Source: Antedon mediterranea (lineage: Eukaryota > Echinodermata > Crinoidea > Comatulida > Antedonidae). From it: a stretch of 64,000 nucleotides of DNA. The translations under genes were made by a program, and so were the position numbers. Position 1 is the stretch's first letter, and the number at the start of each line of letters is the position of its first letter. This document shows, piece by piece, positions 12,801-36,583 of the stretch. The notes under the pieces are model-generated. The model had not been told where the DNA came from and searched no databases. It saw only the letters and a program-made list of their open reading frames with translations. The DNA lies in assembly GCF_964355755.1 (NCBI RefSeq), contig NC_092670.1, positions 9,919,201-9,983,200 of the forward strand, written 5' to 3'.

Positions 12801-13504
12801 ACTAGTGACTATTTTCATTTTTCTGCAATCCGACAGATCATTTTTATCATTTATGAAATATTTAGCGCACCCCCCCCCCCCCCCCCCCACCCCCCAATCT
12901 ATTATGCTGGATCCGCCCTTTATATTCACATTTGTGGTTTATCACTTACTTTATTTTTCTTCATCAAATTATTGATATGGATTTCCTTAGCAAGTTGTGA
13001 ACGATTACTTATACTATAATCGTTCCTAGGTAATTCTTTGTCCATTGACTGAAGAGTAGCTTTAAGGCTCTGGATAAAAAAACAAATATAATACAGTATT
13101 ACTTTTTTTTATTATGATGATTTTATTTTAATAATAAATTAATATTACTTATGATAAATGGCTAGGGCCTATTATAAGGTAGTCCTCTATCTAGTTAGTA
13201 GTCTCCCTGTACTTGGCATAATAAGTCAAATTAAATAGGTAGGCCTAAGTCATTTCTTAGTCTAGATAAGCAAACTAGATAAACACAATATTTATAGATA
13301 AGCCTAGGGCTAGGCAAAGCGTGTCTAGTACTAAGCTAGCTATAAATTATGGCAGACCTCATTTGCGTCAGTGCGCCATGGTAACATGACACAGTGAAAG
13401 GCTTGATGATTGCCAGCAGACGGGTTGGTGGTATTTACCTTTCTACTGAGATATTCTCGAACCAATGATGCCGAAACACTTTCCACGTATTCATTTTGAA
13501 TCAT
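6817..13504 (-). CDS. MINDY4: MINDY4-type K48-linkage deubiquitinase, complete, 14 coding exons
   Basis: Exons in gene order are 13504-13439, 13069-12950, 12667-12502, 11921-11689, 11332-10835, 10578-10462, 9777-9590, 9364-9301, 9123-8987, 8762-8699, 8088-7927, 7737-7557, 7241-7166 and 6865-6817 (stop 6819-6817). They total 2121 bases, 706 residues, close to the length of vertebrate MINDY4 (about 757). Phases close at every junction. MINDY proteases cleave K48-linked polyubiquitin. The catalytic Cys is C404 in [13 protein letters not shown] and the catalytic His is H625 in [10 protein letters not shown]. Other family blocks are [11 protein letters not shown] at the N-terminus, [42 protein letters not shown] and the C-terminal [10 protein letters not shown]. 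Residues about 200-340 are a charged, Lys/Ser/Asp-rich linker of low complexity. The seventh exon uses a GTGGGT donor after ATGCTT; the nearer GTATGC donor breaks the frame. The N-terminal block separates it from MINDY3. Confidence 0.95.
8096..8250. mobile_element. dispersed retroposon-like fragment, copy 1
   Basis: This stretch matches 62285-62455 closely, beginning AATAATATTTATTCGGTCAC and including AAAATAACCAGGA, AGATTCT and ACCTCATATACAAGAAAA. Two copies far apart in unrelated introns show it is an interspersed repeat, probably the 3' end of a non-LTR element on the minus strand. It lies in a MINDY4 intron. Confidence 0.6.
12870..12895. repeat. poly-C tract
   Basis: A run of 19 C, one A and six more C lies in an intron of MINDY4. 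The length is likely to be polymorphic and unreliable in assembly. Confidence 0.85.
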
Positions 13505-14983
13505 CTTGGCTGATTCAATTATTTAAATTAATCTCTAATTTGATGCATTAAAGTGATATTCCTGCTAGGCCTAGGCCCACTCATTAACAATTTAGCTACG
13601 GGACAAGAGAGCTGAGTTTGCCGCGCGGAAAATTAGATTACTGCTAAACAAAAACAGGCTGTAGAGGGCCCACTTTAGTAAATATGACCACCACCAAAGA
13701 TAGTGTCTTTGCCACCACCAAAGATAACACTATCAGTCTTTGATATGACTAAAATTGTGTGATAAATTCAAAACAATGACGCAAGATAAGATCAATGTTT
13801 CAGAACTATTTTTAATTCGAAAAATAAAACACATTTTTGGATACCTTTATAAATACAGAATCACATGATTATTGAGATGGGCATTTTTAGAACATCAGCC
13901 TCTATTTATGAACACAAATACAAAAGTAGGCCTATTGAATACTTAAATAAAATAACACAAATGCGATCATTTTAGTTAAAAAAGGAAAATTATTAGTTTA
14001 GGCCTATGTTATATCATTTAATATAAATAATGCCACACATGACATTTAGGAATGTGCCTTTTGGTAGCCTACGTTCTATACAAATTATGCAATTTAGCCT
14101 ACCAAGATAAGCTTAGGAAAATCGTAGAATTTAAGAGCTGCGCTTAATTATTGGACCGAGTGACTAAATTTATCATTTACTGTGTATTTATTTAGTTTTA
14201 TCATCGATGCATACAGTCCATTCACAACAGATATTACCACTGTCATCTGTTGCCAATGTCTGAAGAATCCATGAATGGAGCTATAAAGAAAAACACAATG
14301 CGTTAATTCACCTGAAAAATAGCTCAGTCTGTACATTGAAATACTATCTTGTATTTTCGGAAAGAACAAATATTATTTTAACACGTAAATGATAATTTAC
14401 ATTATATTATATTCTTATTATTGTCTGTAGGCCTATATCCCATATATCCTTATTCCATATCTCACAGTCTGCTTAATTCTTAATTTAGCTTCACAAAAAA
14501 TAAACCACATGTTTTGTTTCTCGTGGGTTCGCTTCTGTTTTTGCCTCCGATGCTCGTGTCGTGTGATAGTTTTCATTTTGCTGCTTTTCATTTTGTTGGT
14601 TTTTATAGGCCTAGACTTTTTAAATGTCTTACTTGGTAAATATTTATATGAAATAGTTTGTAATTGTTTTGTACAAAAAATCCCATTTTTTTTTTTTTTG
14701 GCTGGTATGGATTTTTATTTGCATTGAATTGCTTTGATGTTTTATATTCAATGTAGAAATCAAGATACTGTGTCGGGATCATTATATCTGTAATTATTAC
14801 CGTAGATTTACTGTTCAGGATACGATATTTTTTTGTTCGCGGAAAGAATAAAAATAACCGTATAATATATGTTTACGTTTTTTGCATTTTGTCTACATAA
14901 ATATTGTCGCTATCGCTTTTTTTTTGTTATATCGTATGAAAGAACCATTTTATTCGGAAAGAAACAAGATAATAATATAGTAT

Positions 14984-15071
14984 TATGATAGTTCGTTGAG
15001 TGTAACTTTGCAGTATAACTTATATTTTACCTTACGTTTCAAGATAGTTTACAGTCAACGAACTATCATAT
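14984..15071. mobile_element. short fold-back element
   Basis: The ends TATGATAGTTCGTTGA and TCAACGAACTATCATA are perfect inverted repeats, with partial pairing continuing inwards (GTGTAACTT against AGTTTACAG). The 88-bp length and lack of coding fit a miniature inverted-repeat element or its relic. Confidence 0.55.
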
Positions 15072-15119
15072 TAATATACCAATAAAAGCATAAGCAAATG
15101 TTTTCACTAATAATATAGT

Positions 15120-15270
15120 AGTATCAACTATAGGAGGAGTGGTTAGGACACTTGACTGTCACATAGAGAGACCTGGGTTCAATTAATTCCCATTCTACTC
15201 AGTTGTAAAATGAGTACCTGGTTGAAAATACTAGGGAGAATAAAGCGGCGTAAAGAAGGACCAGTAAAAA
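15120..15270 (+). mobile_element. tRNA-derived SINE
   Basis: An A-box-like segment (AGTGGTTAGGACAC) is followed about 30 bases later by a degenerate B box (GGGTTCAATTAATTCCC). A non-tRNA body (AAATGAGTACCTGGTTG, AATAAAGCGGCGTAAA) of the kind seen in marine invertebrate SINEs comes next. It is not a functional tRNA: no clover-leaf closes. Confidence 0.6.
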
Positions 15271-16994
15271 AAATCAAAAAGTAAATATTTACAACAATAC
15301 ACTTGATCTGGACTCAAGTGATTGAGAAGAATTGAAACTTTAGCAGCCAACATTTCACGAATGAACATTTTAAATCCCCTTAAAGATGTATTGTTCCCCA
15401 AAAACATAAAACATAAAGATAAATCAGACCTTGAAAATCTGTTAGTATACGGTAGTTTTAATAAAGTTAATCACTTCCGTAGAAAAAAAACCGAAAAATT
15501 ATATTTTCACTTATAAAATGAAAAAATAAACGGTTAAATTCAACAAAAAATCCATTGGCTGGCAGCCAATTTGACTGTTTTTAAAAAATTACAGTTTTTC
15601 AGGTAAATTAAGTATTTTTCCAACAATTTTTTTAAAGAATAATTCTTTGCGGGAGGACAATACATAATAGATGCAAGTAACTTGACTCGCCACAGATGAC
15701 CTGTCGCTTTGCCATCGATCATATCGCGCTGCGTTGCGCCTACTCCAGCTCTAGTGGGAACCAAACTTAATTTGACCAATCACTACGCGATGATGGATGA
15801 CGATTCATCGTGTATAATATTAGGCTTACCACCCGGGGTGGGTCTTATCGAATCTATGCTAGACTGTCTCCCTTAATTCTCAGATGCATGGGTGTTAGCC
15901 CTACAGTTTATTCTCACTCGAAAACACCGAATCTGTGCATACATTTTCACCGAAGCTTGGACAATTTACTATCATTAAAACATATTTTCATAAATCACAC
16001 AAAGTACAAATCCAAAAATGTTTGCTAGCTAAGAAAGATTTATTAATTAACATAATAAATAATCATTTTTGCCGCACGGCAACAATCTTTACAAGTGAAA
16101 CCCGTCATTGTGGTTACTCTTTTTTTAAACTCATTTTAAAGACACCAAACAACTTGCATTTTTTAAACTAATTCTTAAGTATGAAATAAATAATTCTGCA
16201 ATTCTACAATATAGATGACAAGTATGTTAAACACTCATAACACAATGCTCTTTGTCTTCGTAAAATAATTATATAAAAATATTAAAAGCAATAAATATTG
16301 CTTTCCCCGGCGTTATAGATAAAATTATAGAAACGTATAATGCAAAACAATTAAAATTCATTGTATATCTTATGCATTATTATACAGTTTCAAATAAACC
16401 ACTGTGCGTAACTTAACCAACTGATGGTGTATCGTACATTTTTAATATAACTAAATAAATGTACCAGAAGGTGAGTAGTATTAATTACTTGCATCATCTA
16501 AAATATGTTTTACTAACATATTTTAATTTTTTATAGTATATCGGTCTAGAAAATGAATTGAGGTACAGATAATTCGGTTGATGGTACACAAGCATATGGT
16601 AATACCGATGTTAAATTTGGTAATGAAGTCCTTAATAAAGTGTGATGTATTTTACTAATAATGATGTCAGCGGTCAGCTTAATTTTACAAATATCTTCAA
16701 TGATGAATCATGCCTAACTACGTAAAAAAAAGGTGGGAGTTCAGTATATTTTTTTGGTTATGTATAACCATAGAAAAACTATAATTCATTATACATTTAG
16801 AAAAAGTATAAAATTACCGTAGCAGAATTAGTACAGGTACCTTCGTGGTACTGCATGAGGATAAAATAAAAGTAGAGATTAAATTAAATTAAATTAAATA
16901 TTAAAACGGAAATTGTATGCTACATGCGCATGCGTCCCAGGCAGTATAATAAGACTCAAATCAACGCCCGTTTTAAGAGTCGTGTTTTTCCAAA

Positions 16995-19900
16995 CTAACC
17001 AATAGAAAAACCCCTGACTGTGTGCTGGTGTCCGGTGGGGGAACCATTGCAGACGAGAAGCAAAGGATGCTTCTCTTTGGTGACCGTGCATCCCAAGGGA
17101 AAGTCCATTCCATCCTCTGGCTTGTCGATTCTCTTGAGTAACTTGCCTTCTGTACCGTACATACATATGCGGTTACCGCCTGACACGATTATGCGGTCTC
17201 TTGGGTCGATTGCGATGCCACGCGGTTTCAGCTCTTTGGTCTCGTAAGCGATGGAGAAACTGTGAACGTACTTTCCAGCAGGATTGAAATGTTGTATACG
17301 AGCATTGCCTGTATCTACAACGAAAACATGGTCTTTGCTGTTGATGGCAATAAACCAAGGGATGCGGAACTTGCCAGGTTTTGTACCCTCACCTCCAATG
17401 GTACGGATGTACACTCCTTCAAGCGTGAACACCTTCACGCAACGTGCCTTGTGGTCGACGACATGAACCAACCCCTTTGTATTGATAGCGACTCCAATTG
17501 GTCCTAGAAGCTTGTCTTTGCCAAAATGACACTTCAAGGTACCATGTTTGTCACAAACGAAGATCTCATGATTATAGAAGTCAGCAGTCACTATATCGTC
17601 GCAATCACTTACCGCTACATCTTCTGGACTAAATGCATGCTGCATACCGTCATATCCAATGGTAATCTCTTCCTTTGTCTCGCCATCACCGTCCATAACT
17701 ACAATTCGATTGTTGAAACGATCCGAGACTATAAAGTGACCTTCTTTGGTCGTGGTAACGCTACGTGGCTGATTGAGTTGCCCATTAGACCCACCGTATT
17801 CAAAATCAAGTCCGCCACGAGGAGAAACCTTCACATCAAACGGAGACCCAGTGACTGCATCTCCGAACACGGTTGCGTGAACTTTGAACTTTCCAGCACG
17901 ATGGGGGACAAATTTCACGGTGTACGTGCCGTCAGCATTGTCATTTGCCAAGATAGGCATGACGTGATTGGTACAGGATTCCAAGCGTGCTACAACGTCA
18001 CTTCCACCTTCTGCAATCTGGGTGCCCATCTCATCACAGAGAGTAATCTGTAAAAATAGCAGAAAATATTAAAATGTGATTTACACACCGCACCACATTA
18101 ATGATCTCTCATCAATATTTGATTTGCCCCAAGAATAAACAAACGCAAGCAGAGCACTGGGTTTTGGTACTCAATCAGAAAAACTTCACCAGAATCCCGG
18201 TCTATATTTTCAAAATGAAAATTCTTGGAAAATACAGTAACCGTACATGAGACCTAGTATTTGAATCTAAAATATATTATTTATGTAGTATGAATGCTAT
18301 TATTCTTGGCCCATTAATCTGATTGACCAATATTTTCTTACCAGAAATTCCATTTCAATACCAACAGTGGCATCTTTTTCACTGATGTTCTCCAATCGTG
18401 ATTTTTCAGGGTCAGCTGGGAGAGTAGTTCCAACTCGACCAACACAGTCCTTACGAAGGTCTTGTTCAAACTCATCATTTATCTGGAACTCCAGGTTGGA
18501 GGTTTCAATCGGGGCAATATTAACCTAAATAAAAATAAATACATAGGCCTAACTGCTTTAGAAAATGGTGATTGAAGGAGACCTTGCATATATACTTGCA
18601 TTGTATTATATTTGTTTTGCAGAAATGTAGTTCTAAATAGTCAAGAAAATGTTAGAAAATGTCCGCAATATCTGAATTCTGAAAATTAAGAATATTGGGT
18701 ACGGTATCGATCATCGGAAAGTGTAATTTCTTAGACAGCCGCAACAATTTTACTAGCCTAAATATCTGTTGTTTAATTTATTGGATTATCAAGCTAGTGT
18801 CCTGACAAACCTTTTTGGCAAGAAGATCTTCCAATCGGTTGATAGTCTTGGCTCCTTCAGCTGGCAGAGTGACGTGGTTACCGAACGTAATAAGATTATC
18901 AGCGAACTCACAGCTGTCATACAATTCCTGACGAGCAGCTGAGAGATGGTGTAGCTGTTTTTCAACGCCGTCGTTCTTGACAGCGTAAGTCCTGTCGATG
19001 TCACGAAGAAGCTCATCCCGATACCTCTGAACCTACAAAATTAAGTTACAATTATTATTCACTATAGCATATCTGAATCATCGACAACAATTTGACAAAA
19101 CATTGACTTCATTTTTTTCTCTTTGGGAGCTGGTATTACCAAGTATTTTTGTTGATAAACTGGCATGGACCAGCGTCAGCATCACCAGCATTCCTTCTAA
19201 TCGATTCGATTCACCACCATAATGTGTGATAAGAGTATAGCTACTTGGTGGAAGGTAGTTAGCTAGCTACCAATTAATGTTTACATCTGTTTAAAATGAG
19301 TGTTTGGTGTATTAATTACCGTGAATATATTTATTTCTGATAGCAGTTGTAGATGTAGGCCTCAATGATCAAATTGGCAATAATAATTAATGTTTTGTAT
19401 TAACGATTTGTTACATATACATTTCTTATTAATGCGCTTATGTTTTGTTTGTGCAAAAATATAGATTTATTAATGTGTCTTCGACAAAAATGAAACTTAC
19501 CTTTTCACAAAGTCGTCTTGCAATTCCTTCAACAGCAGACTTTGCGGCATCAACGTTTTTCTTCAATTCTTCGCCAACACTCTCCACGCGTTCATGAGCA
19601 ATGTTGATGGTATCAATCTTTTCACGGCTTTCTCCAAGAAGCCCAAGCACTTCCTCCCTCTTGTCAACGTAGGTATGATGCACATCTTCAAGCTTGTGTT
19701 CGGAAGGAGGATGAGACACGGTGATACATCGAGAGCAGACGACCTCCTGACAGGTAACGCAGAATTTACTGATCTCGGTGTTGGTATGCTTCAAACAGAA
19801 TGTCTGCTCCATACAGATCCGATCACTACGCAGATTTCCATTTCCATGCTTATCAACGAAGAGAATTAAACTTCTCAGAAACATGCTGTTTGGCAATTCC

Positions 19901-20109
19901 TCAATACCGCCTCTTGGGAAAACATGCTCCTGTGCACATGAAGCACATATCAATTTTCCGCAATTGGAATGGACGGATTTTTCCAAGCAATCCAGGCACT
20001 GAGCGTGCAGACAAGGTAGTGTTTTAGCGCGCTCGTATCTATCATTGTGAATTGGGCACTTGAGGAAGGCCTCGTCTATCGTCTCTCGGCGGATTGAATC
20101 TTCAGCCAT
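16995..20109 (-). CDS. TRIM-NHL protein (RING-like, B-box, coiled coil, filamin, NHL), complete
   Basis: Exons are 20109-19501, 19032-18811, 18524-18342 and 18047-16995, all phase 0, encoding 688 residues. Domain order: a RING-type finger at about 18-62 (PCLHAQC, ICASC), one B-box at about 107-145 (CLKH, CVTCQEVVCSRC, a closing pair of His), a helical coiled-coil region at about 150-280, a filamin/immunoglobulin-like domain at about 310-414 (DNADGTYTVKFVPHRAGKF) and NHL repeats to the end (QPRSVTTT, FIVSDRFNNRIVVMD, HVVDHKARCVKVF, FVVDTGNARIQHF). TRIM-NHL proteins are usually E3 ubiquitin ligases and/or RNA-binding repressors (TRIM2/3, TRIM71, Brat). The first RING ligand pair is C18-P-I-H21, with His where Cys is usual, so ligase activity is uncertain. 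It resembles the TRIM2/3/71 group, but orthology cannot be assigned by eye. It is divergent from gamma-tubulin. Confidence 0.93.
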
Positions 20110-20834
20110 ACTTGCGCCTAATTATTTCTTGAGTCAAAGATTTGAAAACCAACAGAGACGATATTCGCTTCCGAGATGGAAAACATCTGAAGAGTTTGGG
20201 TGAGCTGGATACCTTTTAAACTCACTCAAGTTTTGATTGACAGGCGAAACAAAGCCATATTAGGTAAAACTGCTGATCTGTGAAAATCAGTGCGATTCTA
20301 TTCGTCTCTGGGATTGGTATCAGTTTCAGAAACGATCCATGTCGGCGGTCAGCGGCAGCTGTGACAAAACCAGTGTCCAGACAAGGACAATTATACCCGG
20401 TTATCTGTGAAGATTACAACATAACAAAATATTTCTTATAGCTAGTTTTTCTGGAATGATTTTTGAAATAACTGTACTAAGCAAATAGTGAAAACAATTT
20501 ACTCAATTGTTAAACAAGTGTAGTGTAGTAAATGCAATGTTAACAAACCATAAAGAAAGATAAATTTATTTGCAAGCTGCTGTTCAAAAAATTCCTGATG
20601 AAGTCATGTGAAATTATTTACATATTTCTGTTTTTCCCCGCTTTTTCTAAATGTTTGTTTTCATCTTTACTTTTTACTGAAGATTTTTAAAGACAATGTA
20701 GATTTGCCACTAGCATAATGATGTATTGTCCCACAAATAACATGAAACACGAAGATTAACAAAAGCACTAATAATTAGTATTGACTTTCATAGGAAAAAA
20801 ACGAACAAAAATAATGATTTCACAAAAAGGCTGC

Positions 20835-20945
20835 GCTACACACTAATAGGAAGATAACGATCGACGATAAATAGATAAGCATCATTTTCTTACATAAAAC
20901 AAAAAGAAATTAGAAAAGTTAGTTAACCATTTATGCTGTCTTAAA
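20835..20945. mobile_element. half-copy of the 4144-type miniature element
   Basis: It aligns by eye to one arm of the element at 4144-4465: GATAACGATCGACGATAAAT, TTACATAAAACAAAAAGAAAT and TTTATGCTGTCTT. The partner arm is missing or degraded. Confidence 0.55.
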
Positions 20946-21210
20946 TCCAATTCTATGACGTCATTCATTCATTCATTTGGTCAAAATCTCAAATTTCAAT
21001 ACGAATACAAGATATTATTGTATACAATTCAAAAATATTTAAAAAGTATAAAAATGCAAAAACCGAGTAAAAAAGTAAAATCTGTAAAAAAAAGTGTTAA
21101 AAAGAGTGCTAAAAATTAGGCCTAAGGGTAAAATAACAATAAATTAAGCGTTAAAAAAGTGTCATAAAAATGTAAAAGTATTAAAATTGATTTTGACCAA
21201 TAGCCCAATA

Positions 21211-21345
21211 AAAAATAACAAGGCCAACAGCCATAAGTCGCGTGCTAAAACGCATAGTGATACCGGACCGACAGACAGACCGACTGACCGATCGACCGAC
21301 ATAGTGAACTATAGAGTCTCGTCCACGCGGCTAAAAACGTTGGGA
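21211..21345 (+). mobile_element. CCGAC-core miniature element, copy A
   Basis: It contains AAGTCGCGTGC at the left, a run of degenerate CCGAC/CAGAC units, CATAGTGAACTATAGAG and CACGCGGCTAAAAACG at the right. It shares this layout with 21742-21850 (reverse), 32351-32462 and 62893-62988. Confidence 0.6.
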
Positions 21346-21741
21346 TCCTGAAATTAAATAATATTAATTACACTAAATATTAAGTAATGCTGTCCATTCA
21401 TTAAGAGGCCAACTTATAGTAATACGTTTAGCAGTCTAAATCGCAGAAATGCTTTCATATTCACTATTTTTTCAATCAATGAGACAAATTGCTTTCATTA
21501 ATGTGGATTGAAGGGGATATGCCGGTATCGAGCAGACAACAGCCTGCAAGTACCACGGGGTCATTTCAATGTCGCGGTCTGATTCTTTTGACTTAATTCT
21601 TTCACCTGGAAACTCAAAGAAAAATATATGTAACATCTGAATCTCTTATGGTCAATGGTTATTAGATTTAATGGTTACAAAAAGTAACACCGTCTTTTTG
21701 CAAGAAAATGTGTGTACTTAGCTGAAATTCTAAATTCTATT

Positions 21742-21850
21742 TAGTCGCGTTCTCACTATGTCGGTCGGTTGGTCGGTAGTCGGTCGGTTGGTCGGTAGTC
21801 GGTCGGTAAACGCTAACTCAAATTTGCGCACGCGACTGCAGCCCTATGGA
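21742..21850 (-). mobile_element. CCGAC-core miniature element, copy B
   Basis: This is the reverse orientation of copy A. TTAGTCGCGTTCTCACTATG is followed by about eight GTCGGTCGGT-type units, then AACGCTAACTCAAATTTG and GCACGCGACTGCAG. It shows tandem growth of the core unit. Confidence 0.65.
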
Positions 21851-22015
21851 CTCTACCACAACCGTCGGGCCAGCTATTCGCTACTAAACTATTTTTATTT
21901 TGTTATAAACGAATCGTATTTTTGGTATTTTTTATAAAACTAAAACAAACAATATAAGCCATGGCTCCTTTGGTAATGGAATCAGAATACCGCCCTCAAT
22001 GTTAAATTATATATA

Positions 22016-22024
22016 TCGCGCCAA
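22016..22024 (+). promoter_or_regulatory. possible E2F-like site upstream of gamma-tubulin
   Basis: TCGCGCCAA lies 106 bases before the gamma-tubulin ATG and matches the E2F consensus on the reverse strand. A cell-cycle site would suit this gene, but one short match is weak evidence. Confidence 0.25.
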
Positions 22025-22129
22025 CTTTTTTTTTGGAGAGAAAAAAAAACATTTGCGTTAGTAGTAGTGTAAGAAGTTACGTCGTTTAGCTAAACGTTTA
22101 TTTATAGAACTTCGTTTTCTTACACTGAA

Positions 22130-33532
<11,403 letters not shown>

Positions 33533-33833
33533 AATTATTTATCAACATTACTGTAAGAAATGTATGTATTGTATATAGTTCATAATTTCTAGATGTAACT
33601 ATACTTCAATTTGAAGAAAATGTTACAATTTCAAAGAAGATAAAATATTTTCTAACTAACTGATATATTTTCTTGTGAAGATCAGTTCAATTTGGAGCAT
33701 TTTAAAAGGATAGTTCCGGCTATAAAGTTTATAATTGTTTATTACAAGGTATAAACCATTGCAGCAACATTGATAATAACACCTTTGTTGTCTGCTGTAA
33801 AGCAGAACTATCGTGAAATAAGCCAATAAGCCT

Positions 33834-33962
33834 TAGCTCTGTCTACACTATCAAACTTCATGTGACAAAAAATGTGACATGCCCATTATACGTCATATCA
33901 CTACCATATTTGGGCATATCACATATTTTTGTCAAACTAGTTTTATAGAGTGGATAGAGGTT
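33834..33962. mobile_element. miniature element of the GTCTACACTATCAAACT family
   Basis: GTCTACACTATCAAACTTCA opens it and TTTGTCAAACTAGTTTTATA closes it. The core has TCATATCACTACCATATTTG. Confidence 0.6.
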
Positions 33963-35402
33963 TAAAAGTGGTACTAACGGTAGGAAATTCAAAAATATTG
34001 ACTTATGTAAATTTAAGGCATTTTTTGTTGTTGAAAAATCAGGATGTTGAAACATTATGCATAAACAATATATTTACGAAGCTAATAATACTTATAAATA
34101 ATTCTATCAAAAGATTTCTATGAAATCTTTTAAATAATAAACGTATCTATGAAGATTTATCTTGGTTTAAGACGGTAGATAAACTAAGCTAACGCGATCC
34201 AATTACTTAAAAATGCGCCTCGCACAATTTCCAATACCAACGCAATTATTACGTTAATCATTGATGGATGAGAGAAGCATTTCAAGTCGAAGTTCACTTT
34301 CGTTCGTCTGTGTTAAGTATGTCACGGTCCCATAGGTCTCTTTTCTTTCAGTTTAAAATCTTATAGTAATATAAATTCGACAATTTCTCGTCAAATAAAA
34401 CTTAAAAGCTATACATTACATTAAAGTGTATAAGTGATGGAATGATGGGAATATGAGTATTGTGTTTTGCTTGTTTTTTTTATCAATGCCATTATCTAAT
34501 TTTCGATAAAGATGAAAACAATTATTTGACAATGTAGATAGAAAGGCTAAAACAAAGACATGACAATTCGGTGCTTACTGATTTTGTATTGTGTTTCTTT
34601 TCAGTGTAAAATCTTGTTTTTCTTTGCTTATTCAAATTTTGATGATTATGCTAATAATACAATTATACTTTTGCATAATATAAATCTAAAGTAAACAGCT
34701 AATAATTATACTGTATTTATTTTTGCCTCAATTGTTGTTTTTGCTTTGGAATTAAGTAGAAAATTAAGACAATTTGATGCTTATGGTATTTTTTTTGTCG
34801 ATTAAAAATATTATTTGCTAATTATAATTTTGCTGATTATGCTAATTATAATTTTGCTGATTATGCTAATTATAATTGTGCATAATTAAAAATCTAAATA
34901 AATAAGAGTGAATTAATGGTTTTTACCAATATCGTTATCTGTGCATATTTTATGTTCGCATGGTAATCGAATTTTGCTTGGAATGAGATATTAAAAATCT
35001 ACCGGAAGAAAATGTTGTAATTTTATGATTTTGAATATAAACAGGTTGTTAAATGTATGTTTTCAATGTGTCTTTTATTATGAAATATTACAATATATGT
35101 CTGGGCATTTTATATCGAAAAGGCATTATTTTCGCGAATGTTAAATGTATGTTTTTCGTAGGTATTTTATATTATAAAATATGATTATTTTCGCGAATGA
35201 TAAATGTGTTTGTCGCATTAATATTTTATATTTTAACAAAGGTAATTGTTTTTTGTTTGTTTGTACTTTGTACACTTATTTTATAGTGTTACGGTACTGT
35301 AATATCTGTTTGTTCCAAATAATATTGAATTCCGGCATGATTACATTGGTTGTATATGGTTTACCAATCTACATATAGTAACACCTTTGGGCCACAGCGA
35401 AG

Positions 35403-35642
35403 TGTCCCCTTAATAGGAGTGTCCTTTAAATAGGATTTGGCTAAAATGTTAAAAATTTACCTTTCATATTTCACGAGAAATTGTCCCCTTAATAGGAGTG
35501 TCCTTTAAATAGGATTTGGCTAAAATGTTAAAAATTTACCTTTCATATTTCACGAGAAATTGTCCCCTTAATAGGAGTGCCCTTTAAATAGGATTTGGCT
35601 AAAATGTTAACATATTGCCATTTATTTATTGCACGAGAAAGT
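35403..35642. repeat. 79-bp tandem repeat, three copies
   Basis: The unit begins TGTCCCCTTAATAGGAGTGT and ends TTTCACGAGAAAT. Copy 3 is diverged at its 3' end. TTCTACTGTA follows at 35673, a pogo-type terminus, so the array is probably the interior of such an element. Similar short motifs occur near 24200 and 38000. Confidence 0.7.
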
Positions 35643-36430
35643 GTGTTATTAGGGGTGTTGAAATGGTGGGCGTTCTACTGTAGTATGGTTTCACGTTGAA
35701 AGATATAGAAAAAGTGCAGTCCCATATACCTTATCTCGCTTCTAAATGAATAATATCAATAATAATATTTAGAATATGTAAATATCCTTGTAATTTAGCT
35801 TTGGCTGCAATGACGATATTTGAAATAAATGAAATGAATGGAAAAAATGAAATGAATAATGATTTTAAAGCATAAGCCTGCAATATGCCTGTATATGTTA
35901 CACAAATTAATCCTCTAGTCAATTATAAGGGAATAAATTTCAATTGTAATGAACTCTGATTAAATGAACTTCTACATAAAATCAATGTTTTATTTTATGT
36001 CAGAGCTACGTGCCGAAAAATAAATTTGCGACTACATAAATTCTAGCAGATCGTGATTAGATTAGCCCTTTGAGGTAAACAAGTGGAGAAAAGTAACTTG
36101 TATTCTCATTCAATAAACCATTATTAAAGTCATGTACGACTATTACAAGACCAACTACCAAGAGAAACATAATAACAATCGCCGAAGTGATTTTGTCTGT
36201 TTTGCGTAAACAAAGAATTAAAGATGGTTTTAGTCGCGGATAATGTCTTTATTTTTACTTTGAATTTAAGCATCGAGCAAGGAAAGGCTTAAATAATAAA
36301 TAGATGTTTTTATTTAGAACGTCTGCAAGATTGAAAAGTCGGCGAGTCCATTTTAGCCTTAAAGCAACACGTAGAGAAAAGAACAAATTAATGAATAAAC
36401 CATGGATTATTACATACAAACCATCATGAT

Positions 36431-36583
36431 TAAAGGTACACTATCAAACTCGTTTGACAAAAAAAGTGTGATGTGCCCAAATATGGCAGAGATATGCCCA
36501 AATATGGTAGTGATATGACATCATCATGTCCATATATGGTCACATCATCACATTTTGTTGTCACATAAAGACAGAGCTTTAGT
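36431..36583. mobile_element. miniature element of the ACTATCAAACT family
   Basis: ACACTATCAAACTCGTTTGA opens it and TTTTGTTGTCACATAAAGAC with AGAGCTTTA closes it. The core has repeated GCCCAAATATGG units. It belongs to the family at 29374 and 33834. Confidence 0.55.

Larger units (their letters stand above)
13505..16994. other. spacer upstream of MINDY4 and downstream of the TRIM gene
   Basis: No coding exon was recognised. The first part, 13150-14610, spanning the first MINDY4 exon, is rich in TAGGCCTA. It also holds a paired CCACCAAAGATA repeat (13690-13750), a short inverted element at 14984-15071, a tRNA-derived SINE at 15120-15270 and a degenerate palindromic miniature-element fragment near 15690-15790. 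A short AAATT tandem repeat is at 16873-16896. Confidence 0.5.
20110..22129. other. divergent intergenic region between the TRIM and gamma-tubulin genes
   Basis: This 2-kb interval must hold both promoters. It contains a relic of the 4144-type miniature element (20835-20945) and two copies, in opposite orientation, of the CCGAC-core element (21211-21345 and 21742-21850). No coding exon was seen. Confidence 0.5.

Noticed and set aside
17526-18053. Plus-strand reading frame of 175 codons
   Set aside because: It is the antisense shadow of the NHL exon of the TRIM gene.
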